From contig CM040451.1 of the NCBI GenBank assembly GCA_022749755.1, positions 16,500,825-16,564,824 of the forward strand: a stretch of 64,000 nt of DNA, read 5' to 3'. Origin of the DNA: Azadirachta indica. Taxonomy: Eukaryota; Streptophyta; Magnoliopsida; Sapindales; Meliaceae. A program made the position numbers and the translations under genes. Positions 1 through 11,862 of the stretch are shown here, in pieces (the first letter of the stretch is position 1; each line of letters opens with the position of its first letter). Under the pieces are notes generated by a model that made no database searches, was not told where the DNA came from, and saw nothing but the letters and a program-made list of their open reading frames with translations.

Positions 1-430
1 ATTAATTTATTCTCTGTTTTAACAATTTAGTCCTTATTTTAATACTTTTGTATATACTAAGAGCTAAATACAAAATTTTTTTGTTTTAATATATTATTTC
101 AATAAGAAATATAAAAAAGAAAAAATTATTATTAAAAACTTATATGTTAAGATATTTTAAACATCAGATCAACCGTCAGAAATAAAAGTTAAGAAGAGTA
201 TCTATTTATTTGTTTAAATTTTGAGAGTATCTATTTTTCTTCAAACAGTAGAAGTATTTATCTATTTATCCAAGTCTTAGTGGATGGGTAAATATCCAAT
301 ATTTTATGTACTGTTGAAGTTTGACTTATTTAAAAATTTCAAAATGCATAATGTACCCTTTAATTCAAAAGATACACCGAAGCAGTTACTTACTCTAAAA
401 TGTTATACATTTATGAGAGAAAATTTTATG
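1..430. repeat. Direct repeat, left copy (pairs with 5009-5495)
   Basis: The stretch matches 5009-5495 in the same orientation with scattered substitutions and small indels. Shared landmarks include the start 'attaatttattctc', a 'tatatactaagagct' block, and a well-kept stretch near 335-425 that matches 5398-5490. The two copies flank ankyrin-PGG gene A. The window starts inside this copy, so its true left end is unknown. It could be a remnant of unequal exchange or a pair of old terminal repeats; I see no open reading frame in it. Confidence 0.8.
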
Positions 431-938
431 TGCTATAGCTCATTTTAAAGCTTGTAAACTGTTTTTTATTGTCACTAAATAAGATTAAGCTTTGCTGGTG
501 TTCTTTCCCGTGGATGTAAGCCTCAAAGGCTGAACCACATAAATAATCTTCTTCATTGTTCATTAAGCAAATTCTTCTGTTCTTGTTATACTTGAATTTT
601 TTTTAATCTTCCAAGTGTTTGATTGATTACAAAAGAGATTTGTTGAGATTTTGGAGTGTGTTAGAGTCAGTGAAAACAACACATTTAGTAGTAAAAAATA
701 TTTTGCAACACTAAAATAGTTTATGGCTGTCATTAGTGACATTGGAGTTAAAATAATCGATATTGGTGATCAAGACTCACCAAAATGAGTATAACATGCA
801 TCCAAGAATGAATTATGATATTTTTGTCTCCAAACATTTAAAAATGGAAAAAAAGATCGAATTATGATAGAATAAATACAAACACACATATATCCTTGTA
901 GAAGTATTTTATGAAGGAATAGATGGTAGAGAAAACAC
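431..938. other. Intergenic, 3' flank of ankyrin-PGG gene A
   Basis: No gene is visible. A short block at about 733-790 matches 30952-30980 and 31012-31070 downstream of gene B, and also the start of a plus-strand open exon-like stretch at 34741. This shows that the 3' flanks of genes A and B were duplicated together with the genes. Confidence 0.6.
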
Positions 939-3900
939 TCAAACATTTGTGCTACATGGAAATGGAAATTTCAATTGGACGCTGCATAGCTTGCTTTTCT
1001 GACTTTGATCACTTGCTTCCTCTTCTTTGTTGAAGATACTTTTACCTTGTTTGAAGAGAGAATGCGAGTCATGGGTCAAACGCAGAACATCATAGAATAG
1101 TTGGAAATGTTGCCAAACAAACATTATAACCGGTGTTGAAGCAATTAAGATAACGAGAATAGCAATCGATAAGCTTCTATCGATAAAGAAAACGAAATAT
1201 GTTGTAGAAAACACTACCATCATTGCTGCCATATACGAAAAGCGTTACCAATCCAGTACGCAACTTCCTTGGCAACACCCAGAGGAAATCATCTTCTGTA
1301 TACCGCGAAGTAAGAATGGATAAAAAGGTAGATATTGAAGCAGTGGAGGATACCAGTGATATGGCATCAAATATGGCAAAAATCTGAAAGGAAGGTTTTT
1401 CAAGGAAAATAGGAAACCCAGTGTCTTCGTTGTTGCCGCCGGGTACCGTGATAGCTGCTGCGAAAGCCACGGTGGCAATAAGCGCTGCCACAATCATGCA
1501 AGATTCTGCAGTTTTTTTCATCCATTGCTCCCCCTTTTCTCTCAAGTCTTCATGCTCCTTTGTAAATAAAGCTCTAGGAGTAAACCCTTTTTTGTTTCTA
1601 GCTTCAGCAGCCCACGGGTAAACAAAATTTTCCACTTCCTACACATTTGGACATTTCATCATTAAGGAAGTGTAATTTAAACTAGCTTGCAAATTATGCA
1701 CGGAAAAGTCTAAGTAGGGTGACCCAAATGCATCTCTCTAATTATCATACTTTTCAAATAGTACTCTTTCATGTGTTCCTAACTGCATACAAAAAAAATT
1801 TGTCCTTAAACTCAAAAAAGTCTGGATAAGTCCAAGCTATCCCATCATTAGCAAAACAATAATAATCCAACAAAATTCTTACATGATAATAATCATATGG
1901 TTGTGGTACTTGTAGTGTATTCTTACTTTCCCAAAAGACTTTTGGCAAAAATATAAAATAGTGAAATTAAGAAAGAAAATGAAACGAATTTAGGTGGATA
2001 ATGTGAAAGACCAATACTAGAAAAAAGTTATATTATTCCCACATTAGCCATTTTCATTTATTGATTGACTCCTTAACATTTACTCATTCAAGTGTGGTAC
2101 CATGCTATACATATACAATATATATTCACAACTCTAATGTCACTTATTATGAACAATTTGCTTACGTTTAATGTTTATAAGAAGATGAATGAAGAAAAAA
2201 TTTTTACCTTAAACCATAATAACTCTCTCTGCATTTGTAAAGCTGCTCCTGATACAATATTGAGGCGATCTGATGGTGCTAACATTCCAGCTAAATGCAA
2301 AATATTATTATCATTTTTATCTGTCATTGTAGATAACATATTTCTCAATGAAGTTGTCTCATAGATGAGTTTGAAGACTTCCATTTGACGATTTTTAACA
2401 GCGAGATGAAATATGGTGTGATCATTTTTTGTTTCATCAGATTTCCATAGAATATCAGGATATTCATGAATAAGAAGAGATAGAAACTCGTCGTTTCCTC
2501 TTTCTGCAGCATCAAATATTAGTTCTACACTTAATTTAGAAATTTCATCGGTACTCGACAATATAGCTATTTTCCAAATCCTTTCAACTAATTGAAGCAC
2601 TTTCAGCTTTTCAATTTCAACAAATTTGGCACCTGAAACTTTATATTATCAACAAATCAAAAAGCAACCACAAAATAAGTAATCAACAAATATATATTGT
2701 TCAAATATAACAAGATGTGCTTATTAACGTTAAAGTTCAAAGGACTAACCTAGATTGAAGAATTTCTTAATAATTCCTTGCTGATTTTGATTGACCAAGT
2801 TAGAAACCTTAAGATTCTTTCGAGCCAAGACATCCAGTGCTGTATCATTATCTTCATCTCGAGCAGTGGCTAAATTTGGGTAATCCGTAAGCAACTGCGA
2901 AGCAATATCTGGAAACAAAATATTCAAATAATGAAGATATGTCTCATAGTACCAAAAGCAATTTGCAGAATGCTCACCATACAAATCCCTTTCAATGCAA
3001 CTGACAAATAATTCCGCTCTATTATCTTCCTTCAACAAATGTCTAGTTTTTTGATAAAGGTAATCAACCATTTCTTTGTGGCCTTTCCATGCAGCTATGT
3101 AAATTGGTAATGTGCCATCTTCATCTGGAATCATTGCTATATTGTTATTATTCTTCATTATCTCTTCAGCAAGTTCCACCTTTCCGGACAAAGCAGCATA
3201 GATAAGAGCCGTCTGTCCATATTTATTTTTCTTTTCTAAATCATTTTCATTCATGATTTTCACAAGTTCCTTCACAAAATCAATTTGCATTGCCTCAGCT
3301 GCAATGTGAAGAGCGGTCTCTCGAGTTTCTGAGATCTCAAGTACCCCAATATTTTCTTCACAATCATCTTGTACTTGTTTAGCCGCCTCCCAATTGCCAT
3401 TTAATGCAGCTCGATACAATTTTAATCGTCTTGTTCTTGCTTCTTCTGTATTTTTTAAAGAAAATTGTAAGGATTAAATAAAATATAATATTAAATGTTA
3501 TTTTAATAAGATAAATTAAAAACAAAAGATGTAGTTATTAATTTAATAATTTCTTGTTCACTATGTAAGTAGAGAAGGAGAACATGAAGGTTGATTGGCA
3601 GGGATTGATGTAATCTAATTAGTTTAATTGTTATCTTTATCTAGTAATTTTTGAATTAATCTTAAATTCCATAGGTTTCATTAAAAAGTTATACACAGCC
3701 CTTCCATTTTTTTTTAAATATTGTAATATAACTCCTAATTTTTGAAAAAACAGTAAATATCTCTACATTTATGGGATGTGTTAACCCCTAGATTTTGATG
3801 AAAACAGGAGGATCTTTCTTGATTAGCCTTTGTCGGTCTGATATCTTAACGAATTATCATTCAGTCCCTATATTTTTGTAAAATAACTATTATATAAATT

Positions 3901-4432
3901 TATAGGAGTTACTGTAATGATGATCTAGAGTTTTAATGAAATTTAAGTTTTAAATTAATATAATAATTCAAACCCTAGGAAATTATACGTCATTTTTTCT
4001 ATTTTAAATTACTTTGTGAAACAAAATCATTCAACCAATAATTTTAAGTTTTCTCCATTGCTTTCGTTTTTTCTTTTCTTTTCCTTGTAAAATTTGGATC
4101 TACATAACAAAGTATAATGTAATAGCATAACATACTAGGTAGCAGAACCATGTCCTTCTCAACTAGAGGTGCTGCAGTCAGAGCAAGATCGTCATCACCT
4201 GTCATGGTTTTATTGGTTCATTAATCAAATAATTTTTTGAAAATGTATGAAATTAATAAAAAATTAAATGCAATTAAATATCACCTTCTTTTTTAGGGAC
4301 ATTTTCTTTGATTAATTTGATAAATTCCTTTTGTAGGTCCACGAGTGTTTCCAATAATTTCAATTGTTTTTCTGCGTGTTGTTCCATCATATGAATATTT
4401 TCTGTACAAAGAAGATTTTGTGACAATTCCAT
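939..4432 (-). pseudogene. Ankyrin repeat / PGG-domain protein, copy A (frameshifted)
   Basis: Minus-strand gene of the plant ACD6/ITN1 type: ankyrin repeats followed by a membrane-spanning PGG domain, a family linked to defence and salt-stress signalling at membranes. Exons that join in phase are 4285-4432, 4136-4198, 2978-3445, 2750-2908, 2208-2632 and 939-1638, all bounded by GT/AG. Exon 1 encodes a short coiled-coil-like, charged segment starting MELSQN. Exons 3-5 carry ankyrin motifs such as TALHIAAEA, GQTALIYAA and NILHLAG. The last exon holds the PGG motif and transmembrane helices. Against copy B, the last exon is 2 bases short near 1229, between the second and third predicted helices. 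The frame shifts and stops at 1177, removing the last helices and the tail, which continue in another frame to 939. As read, the product would be about 574 aa. It is either a recent pseudogene or an assembly indel. Confidence 0.85.
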
Positions 4433-5008
4433 CTGCAAATATAATTTAAGGATAATCAAATATTATTACTAGTAGCAAATTAATTGAAAAAATTCGTCTT
4501 AAAGAATTACTTTGGGAACGTTTGAAATTGATAAAAAAAAACATAGTTATATGGATATACTTGCCTCAAACTACATCAATTTATAATAAGCAGACTTTCC
4601 ATTCTTAATTTTCTCATTTTACTTTGTTAATTAACGACAATAAAATGTAAACAATTTCACATGAATGTTGCTATTTATACAAATTCATTCATACAAATTA
4701 ATAAAGCAAGGACATATTATTGTTAAATATCCTATATTTCAATTCAAGTAAAAGAAAATTCACGAAAATAAAAGAAAATTATATTAGATTTACTATTTGC
4801 ATAAATAAATTAAGTTTGTATGAGATTTTTGTAGTTTTATGTTACTATATTTTTAAAAATATTGGCAGATATCTCTCTCAAGTTTGAGTAAATAGGTAGA
4901 TATCTCATATAATATTTATTTTTATCAATTTGGCATGTTAAATTATTATCATTTACATCCTTAAAATTTTATAAAATAACAACATAAAATATACATTTTT
5001 TAATTATA
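4433..5008. other. Intergenic, 5' flank of gene A
   Basis: AT-rich sequence upstream of gene A. The first coding exon is preceded on the minus strand by an 'ttgcag' acceptor-like string directly before its ATG. A further non-coding 5' exon may therefore lie here, but I cannot place one. No other gene is visible. Confidence 0.4.
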
Positions 5009-5495
5009 TTAATTTATTCTCGATTTTAATAATTTAGTCCTTATTTTAATACATTTTGTATATACTAAGAGCTACATACAAATTTTTTTATTTTAATATA
5101 TTATTTCAATAAGAAATATAAGAAAAAAAATTATTATTAAAAAATTTTAATATTTTAATAATGAGTTAGAAATATATATGTTAAAACATTTTTAAACATC
5201 AGATCAACTGATAAAAATAAAAGTTAAAAAAAATATTCTATCTATTTTTATTTAAATTTTCTCCAAACATTAGAGAATATCTATCTATTTTTAAGTATTT
5301 ACTTTTCTCCAAACATTAGAGAATATCTATTTATCCAAGTCTTAGTGGATCTGTAAATATTAAATATGTTATTTACTGTTCAAGTTTGACTTATTTACAA
5401 ATTTCAAAATGCATAATGTACCCTTTAATTCAAAAGATACACCGAAGCAATTACTTACTCTAAAATGTTATACATTTATGAGAGAAAATTATTAT
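5009..5495. repeat. Direct repeat, right copy (pairs with 1-430)
   Basis: Second copy of the repeat described at 1-430, in the same orientation and about 5.0 kb away. It contains a small extra internal duplication of a 'ctccaaacattagagaatatct' type phrase near 5260-5325 that is absent from the left copy. Gene A lies exactly between the two copies. Confidence 0.8.
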
Positions 5496-5539
5496 GTAAC
5501 TTATAAAGGTTAATAGTTTTTAAAAAAATAAATAAGTCT

Positions 5540-5790
5540 AATATCAACTCTCTTAAAATCTTCTTTAAAATGTTTAAGGACATTTTCTAGTTTGGAGTAT
5601 TTTACCAATAATTTAGATCTGAAAAAGATAAAATCAGAAAAGAAAATTTAACAAAAGTATGAAAGATTTTACCAAATAAATTTATTTTTATCAAATAAAG
5701 AAGACTCACGATAATATATCCAAATTTTACAATTTAAACTAAATAAATGTTTATAGAAAGAAGAGAATTACTAGCATTTAAGAAATATTT
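5540..5790. repeat. Partial copy of dispersed flank module
   Basis: The block beginning 'aaggacattttctagtttgg' (about 5576) matches 9890-10090 and, more weakly, 8715-8870. It is the second half of the module described at 9605-10100. No coding potential is visible. Confidence 0.7.
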
Positions 5791-7723
5791 AAAAAAATAA
5801 ATTTTTTAAATAAGATGAGACTAATAAATGATAATATATGAATTAATTTGGCGTTATGTATTAATAGATTTAATAATTAGATACTGGTAGATTAAAAATA
5901 ATGATCTCCAAAGAAATTAAAATTCCGTGATCAAGCACTTGCAAAATAAAAGGCTGTTGAGTTAAAAGAGGTTACCTATTTATCCTGAGAGTTTAAAGGA
6001 GAGCTGAAATCCTGGGCACCAAAGGAAAAATCTGAAACAAGAGGTTGAAGGCAAGAGAGCAAAACAATTTAGGAAGCTAAGAATTATTTATACTACTTCA
6101 GTAGAGTCAAGGGCATTTTAGTCCCTAAAGGTCACTCTTATTGCTTTATGTAAAGTAATTGTTTTTAAAAGAATTTAATTTTGATTAAAGCATCCAGTAC
6201 AGCTGGCTGGTGTACTTTACGAACGTCTAAATTTGAAGAAAGCACATGGGTCGCAGTGACTCGTATTGCTTTCTGCCAATATTGAAATAACGGGATAATT
6301 TCATTTTGGTCCCTGATTTTTTTAAAAATATCACTTACGTTGATATGTTTAACATATTAGATGAAAAAATCTTTGAATTTTTTAAAAATCATCACTTAGG
6401 AATAAATTATTACGGACTTAGGTCTAAATTATTTCGGTCAATGTCACGTAGTTCCCTTGACCGAAATTCCATCCACTATTGGCCATTAGTATTAGGTGAG
6501 ATAATGTTTAGTTTATTTTTCATAACATCATAATCTTTAATTCAATTTTAAAATTTATAAAAGACACCATATTACTCTAACATATTAATTTTTATTTTTA
6601 TTTTTAACAATTAAGAAGATAAAATTATATTTTTATAAAAAATTAATAAAAAAATATTTTTATTTTTCTTCTGTCTTGTCTTTTTCTTCTACTTATTTTT
6701 CCACTCAAATTAACATGATGTAAAACTTTTATAGTTGACATATTTTTATATTTTTAATATTTTTTAGTCAGCAAATAAGTAAACAAAATTGTTAAATTTG
6801 TTGTGGTAAATCAATAGTTAGCTTAGATTTGGTTTCCAACTCATTGCAGTATTAAATTAACCACCTAATTCTTATTAATTTTTTTTATTTATTTAATGTC
6901 AATTTTTTTTTATTATTTGTCAATTGCGATGATATCATTCAATTGTAAATTGTAACGGCGATGATGTAATCAGTGATCGAATGTTGATTGAGATAAGTAT
7001 GATGACTTTAGTTGAAATAAAAAAAAATAAAAAGTTTACTATTACTATTATCCAAGCTCTTCTTATTTTTTTTATCGTTTGATTGTTGGAAAGGAGTTTT
7101 AAAAATATTTTAAAAAATATTGAATTTATAGTAAGAGATACTCATATTTTAAATTTTACAAATAAAAATTTTTTTAAGGTTTATCAAATATATCATCTAT
7201 CAAAATTTGTGAGACATATCAGCTACCAAAATTTATCAGACATGATATAGAAATACAGTAAGATAGATCAAACAAAACGCAAATCTAGTATCATCAAATA
7301 TGTCAAGTATTTGTTTATTATTATTTCATTGTGACTTGATATTATAGCACCAAAATATCAAATATCATATAACCTGTTATAAATATTTTTATGCTATTCG
7401 GTATTTTTTTTTTTTGACCTCAGGAACTGTTCCTGATGTTTAACAGAAGGTAAGGGTTTTTAGATAATTTAGCCTTAATCCCATGAAATTCAATAAGAAA
7501 CAATGAGAATTTGTTCAAATATTTGATCAATTGAGTTATCCCAATCAATGTTTTTTTTTTTTTAATTATTTCTTCATTCAAATTGGAAGAGGATTCTTCT
7601 TCAATTTTTGTATTTTTTCTACTCTCCTAACTCAAACTTTTTTTTTTTTAAGCGATCTGCAAGTTAAAGCTCACATAGATATTATTAAAAATAAAACAAA
7701 GGTACAAAAGCATGAGAATAAAG
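5791..7723. other. AT-rich intergenic region without recognised gene
   Basis: Open frames are short and look random: runs of Phe, Lys and Asn from A/T tracts, with no motif. A phrase near 6300 ('tttggtccctgatttttt') resembles the ends of common plant non-autonomous elements, but I found no matching second end. A homopolymer-rich stretch runs through 7405-7660. Confidence 0.5.
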
Positions 7724-7839
7724 TTACCAAAATGGCCTACCCAAACATGTAAAACCATGAAGAAGAAAAAAAAAAAGGGAAATAGTAAAGGCTAAGAACG
7801 CTTGATTGTTATTGGACAACTCATCCAGATTAAAATAAT

Positions 7840-8067
7840 CCCTCCCACTGCAGGAGCCCACCAACGCAAAACTTTGGTGCGTGGCCGAACACCAAGAAAA
7901 CTTGTAATTAACAAAAGCGATAACTCGAGAATCCGTTAGCATTTCAAACAAGGGAATCCCAAATTTTGAGGGAGGAGTATACCACTACTACAAATAAGCA
8001 TGCTTAAGCCCTTTGTCAGCTAGAGCATTTGCAACATAGTAATTTTCACGATAAGTATGTGAAATCC
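7840..8067 (-). mobile_element. RNase H (RVT_3-type) C-terminal remnant of a LINE
   Basis: Reading the minus strand from 8067 gives a stretch ending in NALADKGLKHAYL, with HTYREN just before it. This fits the C-terminal signature of plant LINE-associated RNase H domains (H-x-REaN-x-vADaLA-x-xG). Two in-frame stop codons follow, and then a WYTPPS/FEM-like tail typical of the same domain. No reverse transcriptase is attached, so this is an isolated, decayed fragment. The domain call rests on the short motif only. Confidence 0.55.
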
Positions 8068-8454
8068 TAAAACACTATCAGTTTTATATAATAGTTGTAT
8101 ATGCAATAGTATAAATGCTTTTCCCATCTGTTTTACCCTTTGTTGTCACAAAAGTTGTTGAGCTTTTGTTCGGTTATTATTTAAACCACTGGTTCGATTC
8201 ATGTGTAAATTATTTAAATAATCAAAAGGCAAAACCGAAAAAAAAAATAAAAAGTGAAGAGGTGATAGAGTATTTGTCAAATATTACGAAGAATTAGAGC
8301 ATTGTACCAAATATTTGGGGGTAATAGAGCATTTTCTCATAGTTATATCTTTTTTTGTAAGAAAAATCTGTTCACATTTTAACATGATAAGTCTCATATA
8401 TAATGGGTAATATTTCTCACAAATACAAAATAGATAAAAGAAAAAAATGTTAGA
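8068..8454. other. Intergenic, no gene seen
   Basis: Includes one 60-codon open frame on the plus strand (8115-8297) with a Lys-rich end. It has no recognisable motif and is probably chance. Confidence 0.4.
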
Positions 8455-8870
8455 TAACAATAATAAAGTTTACTATTTATTTCATAATTACTTCATAGTG
8501 CGAAATATCAATAATTATGTTTGGTAGGTAAGAAATTTCTAATAAGGAGAATTCATATATAATAATTTCATCGTCCGCTCTAATTTCTTATAATAAATTA
8601 ATTTGATTTTTGCAAGTTTGAAATTATTAATTGTATATAATCAATTAGCTGATGATTTTATATATAAGAACGAATTAGAAGCTCTTGTGACCTTTTTTAT
8701 TTTATTTCTTGCATTTAAGGACATATTTGGAGTATTTTAACAACAATTTAGTTCTCAGAAAGGAGAAAATTTAGAAAACTTTTTGACGAAAGCCGAAACA
8801 ATATAGTAAAAATAGATTTATTTTTAGTAGGTAGTGGAGACTCAAAATAAATATTTTAAGAAAATAAGAA
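8455..8870. repeat. Dispersed flank module, copy 1
   Basis: Matches 9605-10100 in order and orientation: 'aataaagtttactatttat', 'atgtttggtaggtaagaaatttct', 'gaagctcttgtgac', then 'aaggaca...ttggagtatttta'. Its first half is also shared with 35150-35400 and 37470-37720, which lie upstream of ankyrin-PGG gene B. It looks like a duplicated promoter-distal segment of this gene cluster that has lost its gene, or an old non-autonomous repeat. Confidence 0.75.
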
Positions 8871-9604
8871 GATTATGAGTGTGTCTACACTTAAAAAATT
8901 GTATGTTCTATCCCTTAATTTATTAATTATTTTTAGATTTTAGTGTTTTATATTTTATAAATAAACAAAGTATTTTAAAATAGTTTTATTATTGTAACCA
9001 TATTAATATATCTTAATATAATTAATTGTGTATAATATGAGTTATGTAAATGTAATGGTATTATAGGAGACATATTTTAAATGAAAAAGTACATGTATGT
9101 TCATAAATATATAAAAGCTATATTTTAGTTTTACATGTAGAGAAATAAATAGAAAAAATATTCTTCTGCTCCCTCTTGATGTTCCATTATTAGAGTATAA
9201 TATTTATGTTATTCAAGGATTTTATGTTCGGGAGTACATTCTTATAAAAACTAATAACTATTATATGTTAGATAAAAAAATGATATACAATCAGTTTATA
9301 CTAAAAAATTGTTGCAAAGGAAGGATAGTGCATTTATACATGCCTTTGCTTACAAATATTTTGTGTTACACTTTATATCATCACAGTATATTAAAAAATA
9401 ACCTTTAGCAACTTGAATTTTATTTTATTTTTTTAATATTACGAACCTCTAAAATTTTACGTTTTGCTTCCACACTTTACTTTGAACTAGTCAATGATAA
9501 TATGCTAATTAAAATAACACTCGAATTAAACATGTTAAAGAATTTCTTAAAAGTATGAGGAAAAAATCTCTAAAAAACCTCTAATTGGGAACACATGAAA
9601 AAAA

Positions 9605-10100
9605 ATAAGAAAAATGTGGGATAAACAACAGTAGAGTCTACTGTTTATGTGATAATTTCATGATGTCAAATGTTCGTGATTATGTTTGGTGGGTAACAAA
9701 TTTCTAGGCAGGAGGATTCGTACATGCTGCTTTCAATTATACGTTATAATTTTCTTATAATAGCAAATTAATTGATTTTTACAATTTTAAAATTATTAAT
9801 TTTATGTAATCAATTACTTGATGACTACTACGTGAGAACGAATCAGAAGCTCTTGTGACTTTTTTTTTCTTAACTTTATTTTATGCTTTCAAGGACATTT
9901 TGTAGTTTGGAGAATTTTACCAATAATTTAGATATGGAAGAGAGAAAATTTAGAAAAAATTTTTAACGAAAGCCTGAAAGATTTTACTGAACAAATTTAC
10001 TTTTAACAAGTAGCAGAGACTCAAAATGAAATATCCTAAAATTTATAATTTAACCTAAATAAATATTTCAAGAAAAGAAGAGAGTTTTATAAAATATTTA
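9605..10100. repeat. Dispersed flank module, copy 2
   Basis: The most complete-looking copy of the module described at 8455-8870. Its second half, starting 'aaggacattttgtagtttgg', also matches 5576-5760 upstream of gene A. No coding sequence is visible. Confidence 0.75.
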
Positions 10101-11736
10101 AAAAAATTATACTTTTTGAATAAGACGAGAGTCATAAATAATAACATATAAATTAAATTTAGTTTTACATATTTATAAATTTTAGTAATTAATATGTTTT
10201 ATATTTTTATTAAATAAATTAATTTAATTTAATTAACAATATAAAAATAAGAAAATTTTGATTATTTTTTTATAATAAATAACACATATATATTTTTTAT
10301 ATTTTTTTTTTATATTAATTATGAGTTTCATAATTTTTTAAGGAAAATGTAATGAAAGTAATATAATATTTTAAATAGATATATTACATATAAAATTAAA
10401 ATACTAAAAATATTTCACTTAATTTTTTTATGCATTAAATTATTACTAAAAATAGAAAAAGAGGATTAAGAATATTTTAGTATATGAATTTGGTCCAACT
10501 CATTTAAGTCAAAAAGAGTATTTATCTATTTTTTAAAATTTTAGAGAGAATACATCAATTTTTCTTTACAAAATTATTTTAAAAAAAATCCTAAAATATA
10601 TCAATAGTGTACATATATAAACACTTTTTTAATGCCTCAAACTCCCTATTATTTTTAATAATATCGTGCTATTTAACACTGTCAAACCAATATTAATGTT
10701 TACACCGACTCCAAATTTGTCTTTGGTCTTCCATGCTTCTCTCAAATTTAATTGTTGTCAAATCATAATACGAAAATTATTGCTTGTGTCAATCATTAAT
10801 GTTTACATCAATTATTTACAAGATTTCTTTGCCACCTTTATTGACTTTTGAAAATATGAAATAAATTTGTTTTTATTTATGTAATAGGATTTTTTTCTGT
10901 TTTAGTTAGTTACCTACACATATACGTTTCTTGCTTCGATTTCTTCTTCATCCGGATTCACTCAATTCGTTCAATCTAATCCGATCCAATCCGTTTTTAA
11001 TTGGTTTTGTAGATCAAGGAATCAGGTTAGATTTAATAATTTAAAATTCACTTACATTAGATTGAACTATAAATTTATATTATCAATCCGTTAAAATTCA
11101 ATTCAATTCAATTTGTTAAAAAATTATAATAAATATTTTAAGTAAAATATTATTTATAATATACAAAATTATGAAATATAAATTTACACAAACTTTTAAT
11201 TTAATAATTCTTAATAAATATATAAGATCAATCTAATAATTTCAATTATTAGTATAAAAAAATAAAAGAAAATTAAAAAAAAATGAAAAAGAAAATACCT
11301 TGCCGTAAATCCTAGTCCTTGATTCAGTTTAGTTATGCCACCAATCTGCAACTTCGCCTGGAAAATGTAATACTATTCATAGAATAATTCATTTAACTTC
11401 CTTCTATTTTACATTTAATTGGCTTTCTTTTCCTCTTCATTTCTTAATTCTCATTGAAAATCTAAATAATTCATTAAATATTAACTTCCTTCAATTCTTA
11501 TTTAATTACTTTCATTCCCATTTAAAGGTAATTTTTTTAATTTTTTGTAATAGATCATTAAATATTAGTGTTAAATTTTTATATACAATTATATTTACTG
11601 AGATCTTTTTATAATTATATATAATCATTATATTATTCAATTTATACAATTATATTTGTGTTTATTAATGTTCAATTTCTACAATATATATTTTTTTCAT
11701 ATTATTGATTAACTGATTTTGTTTTTCATGTTGTAG
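10101..11736. other. AT-rich intergenic region
   Basis: Very AT-rich, with many stop codons in all frames. A slightly less AT-rich patch at 10900-11040 and 11290-11460 could be decayed 5' sequence of the small open frame at 11737. I see no gene. Confidence 0.4.
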
Positions 11737-11862
11737 ATGACTTCTAAGTTTGATAAAGGAAAAGATCGTGTTACTCCGAATAAAAAATCTTTAAGTGAGC
11801 TTAAAGATATGCCTACTGTTGATGATGTTGGAAAATTTCATCGTATAAATAGCGAAAAATAA
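11737..11862 (+). CDS. Small open frame of 41 codons, unknown
   Basis: An ATG placed directly after a splice-acceptor-like 'ttgtag' opens a 41-codon frame rich in Lys, Asp and Ser, ending with TAA. Its base composition is less AT-rich than its surroundings, and the upstream 100 bases are pyrimidine-rich as in an intron end. It may be the first coding exon of a lost gene or a transposon-derived fragment. I recognise no family, and chance is possible. Confidence 0.25.
   Translation: MTSKFDKGKDRVTPNKKSLSELKDMPTVDDVGKFHRINSEK

Noticed and set aside
6306..6533. 75-codon plus-strand open frame
   Set aside because: Rich in Phe, Asn and Ile from A/T tracts, no motif, no supporting splice or promoter signal; treated as chance.
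7531..7752. 73-codon plus-strand frame
   Set aside because: Largely made of T-run-encoded Phe; no conserved pattern.
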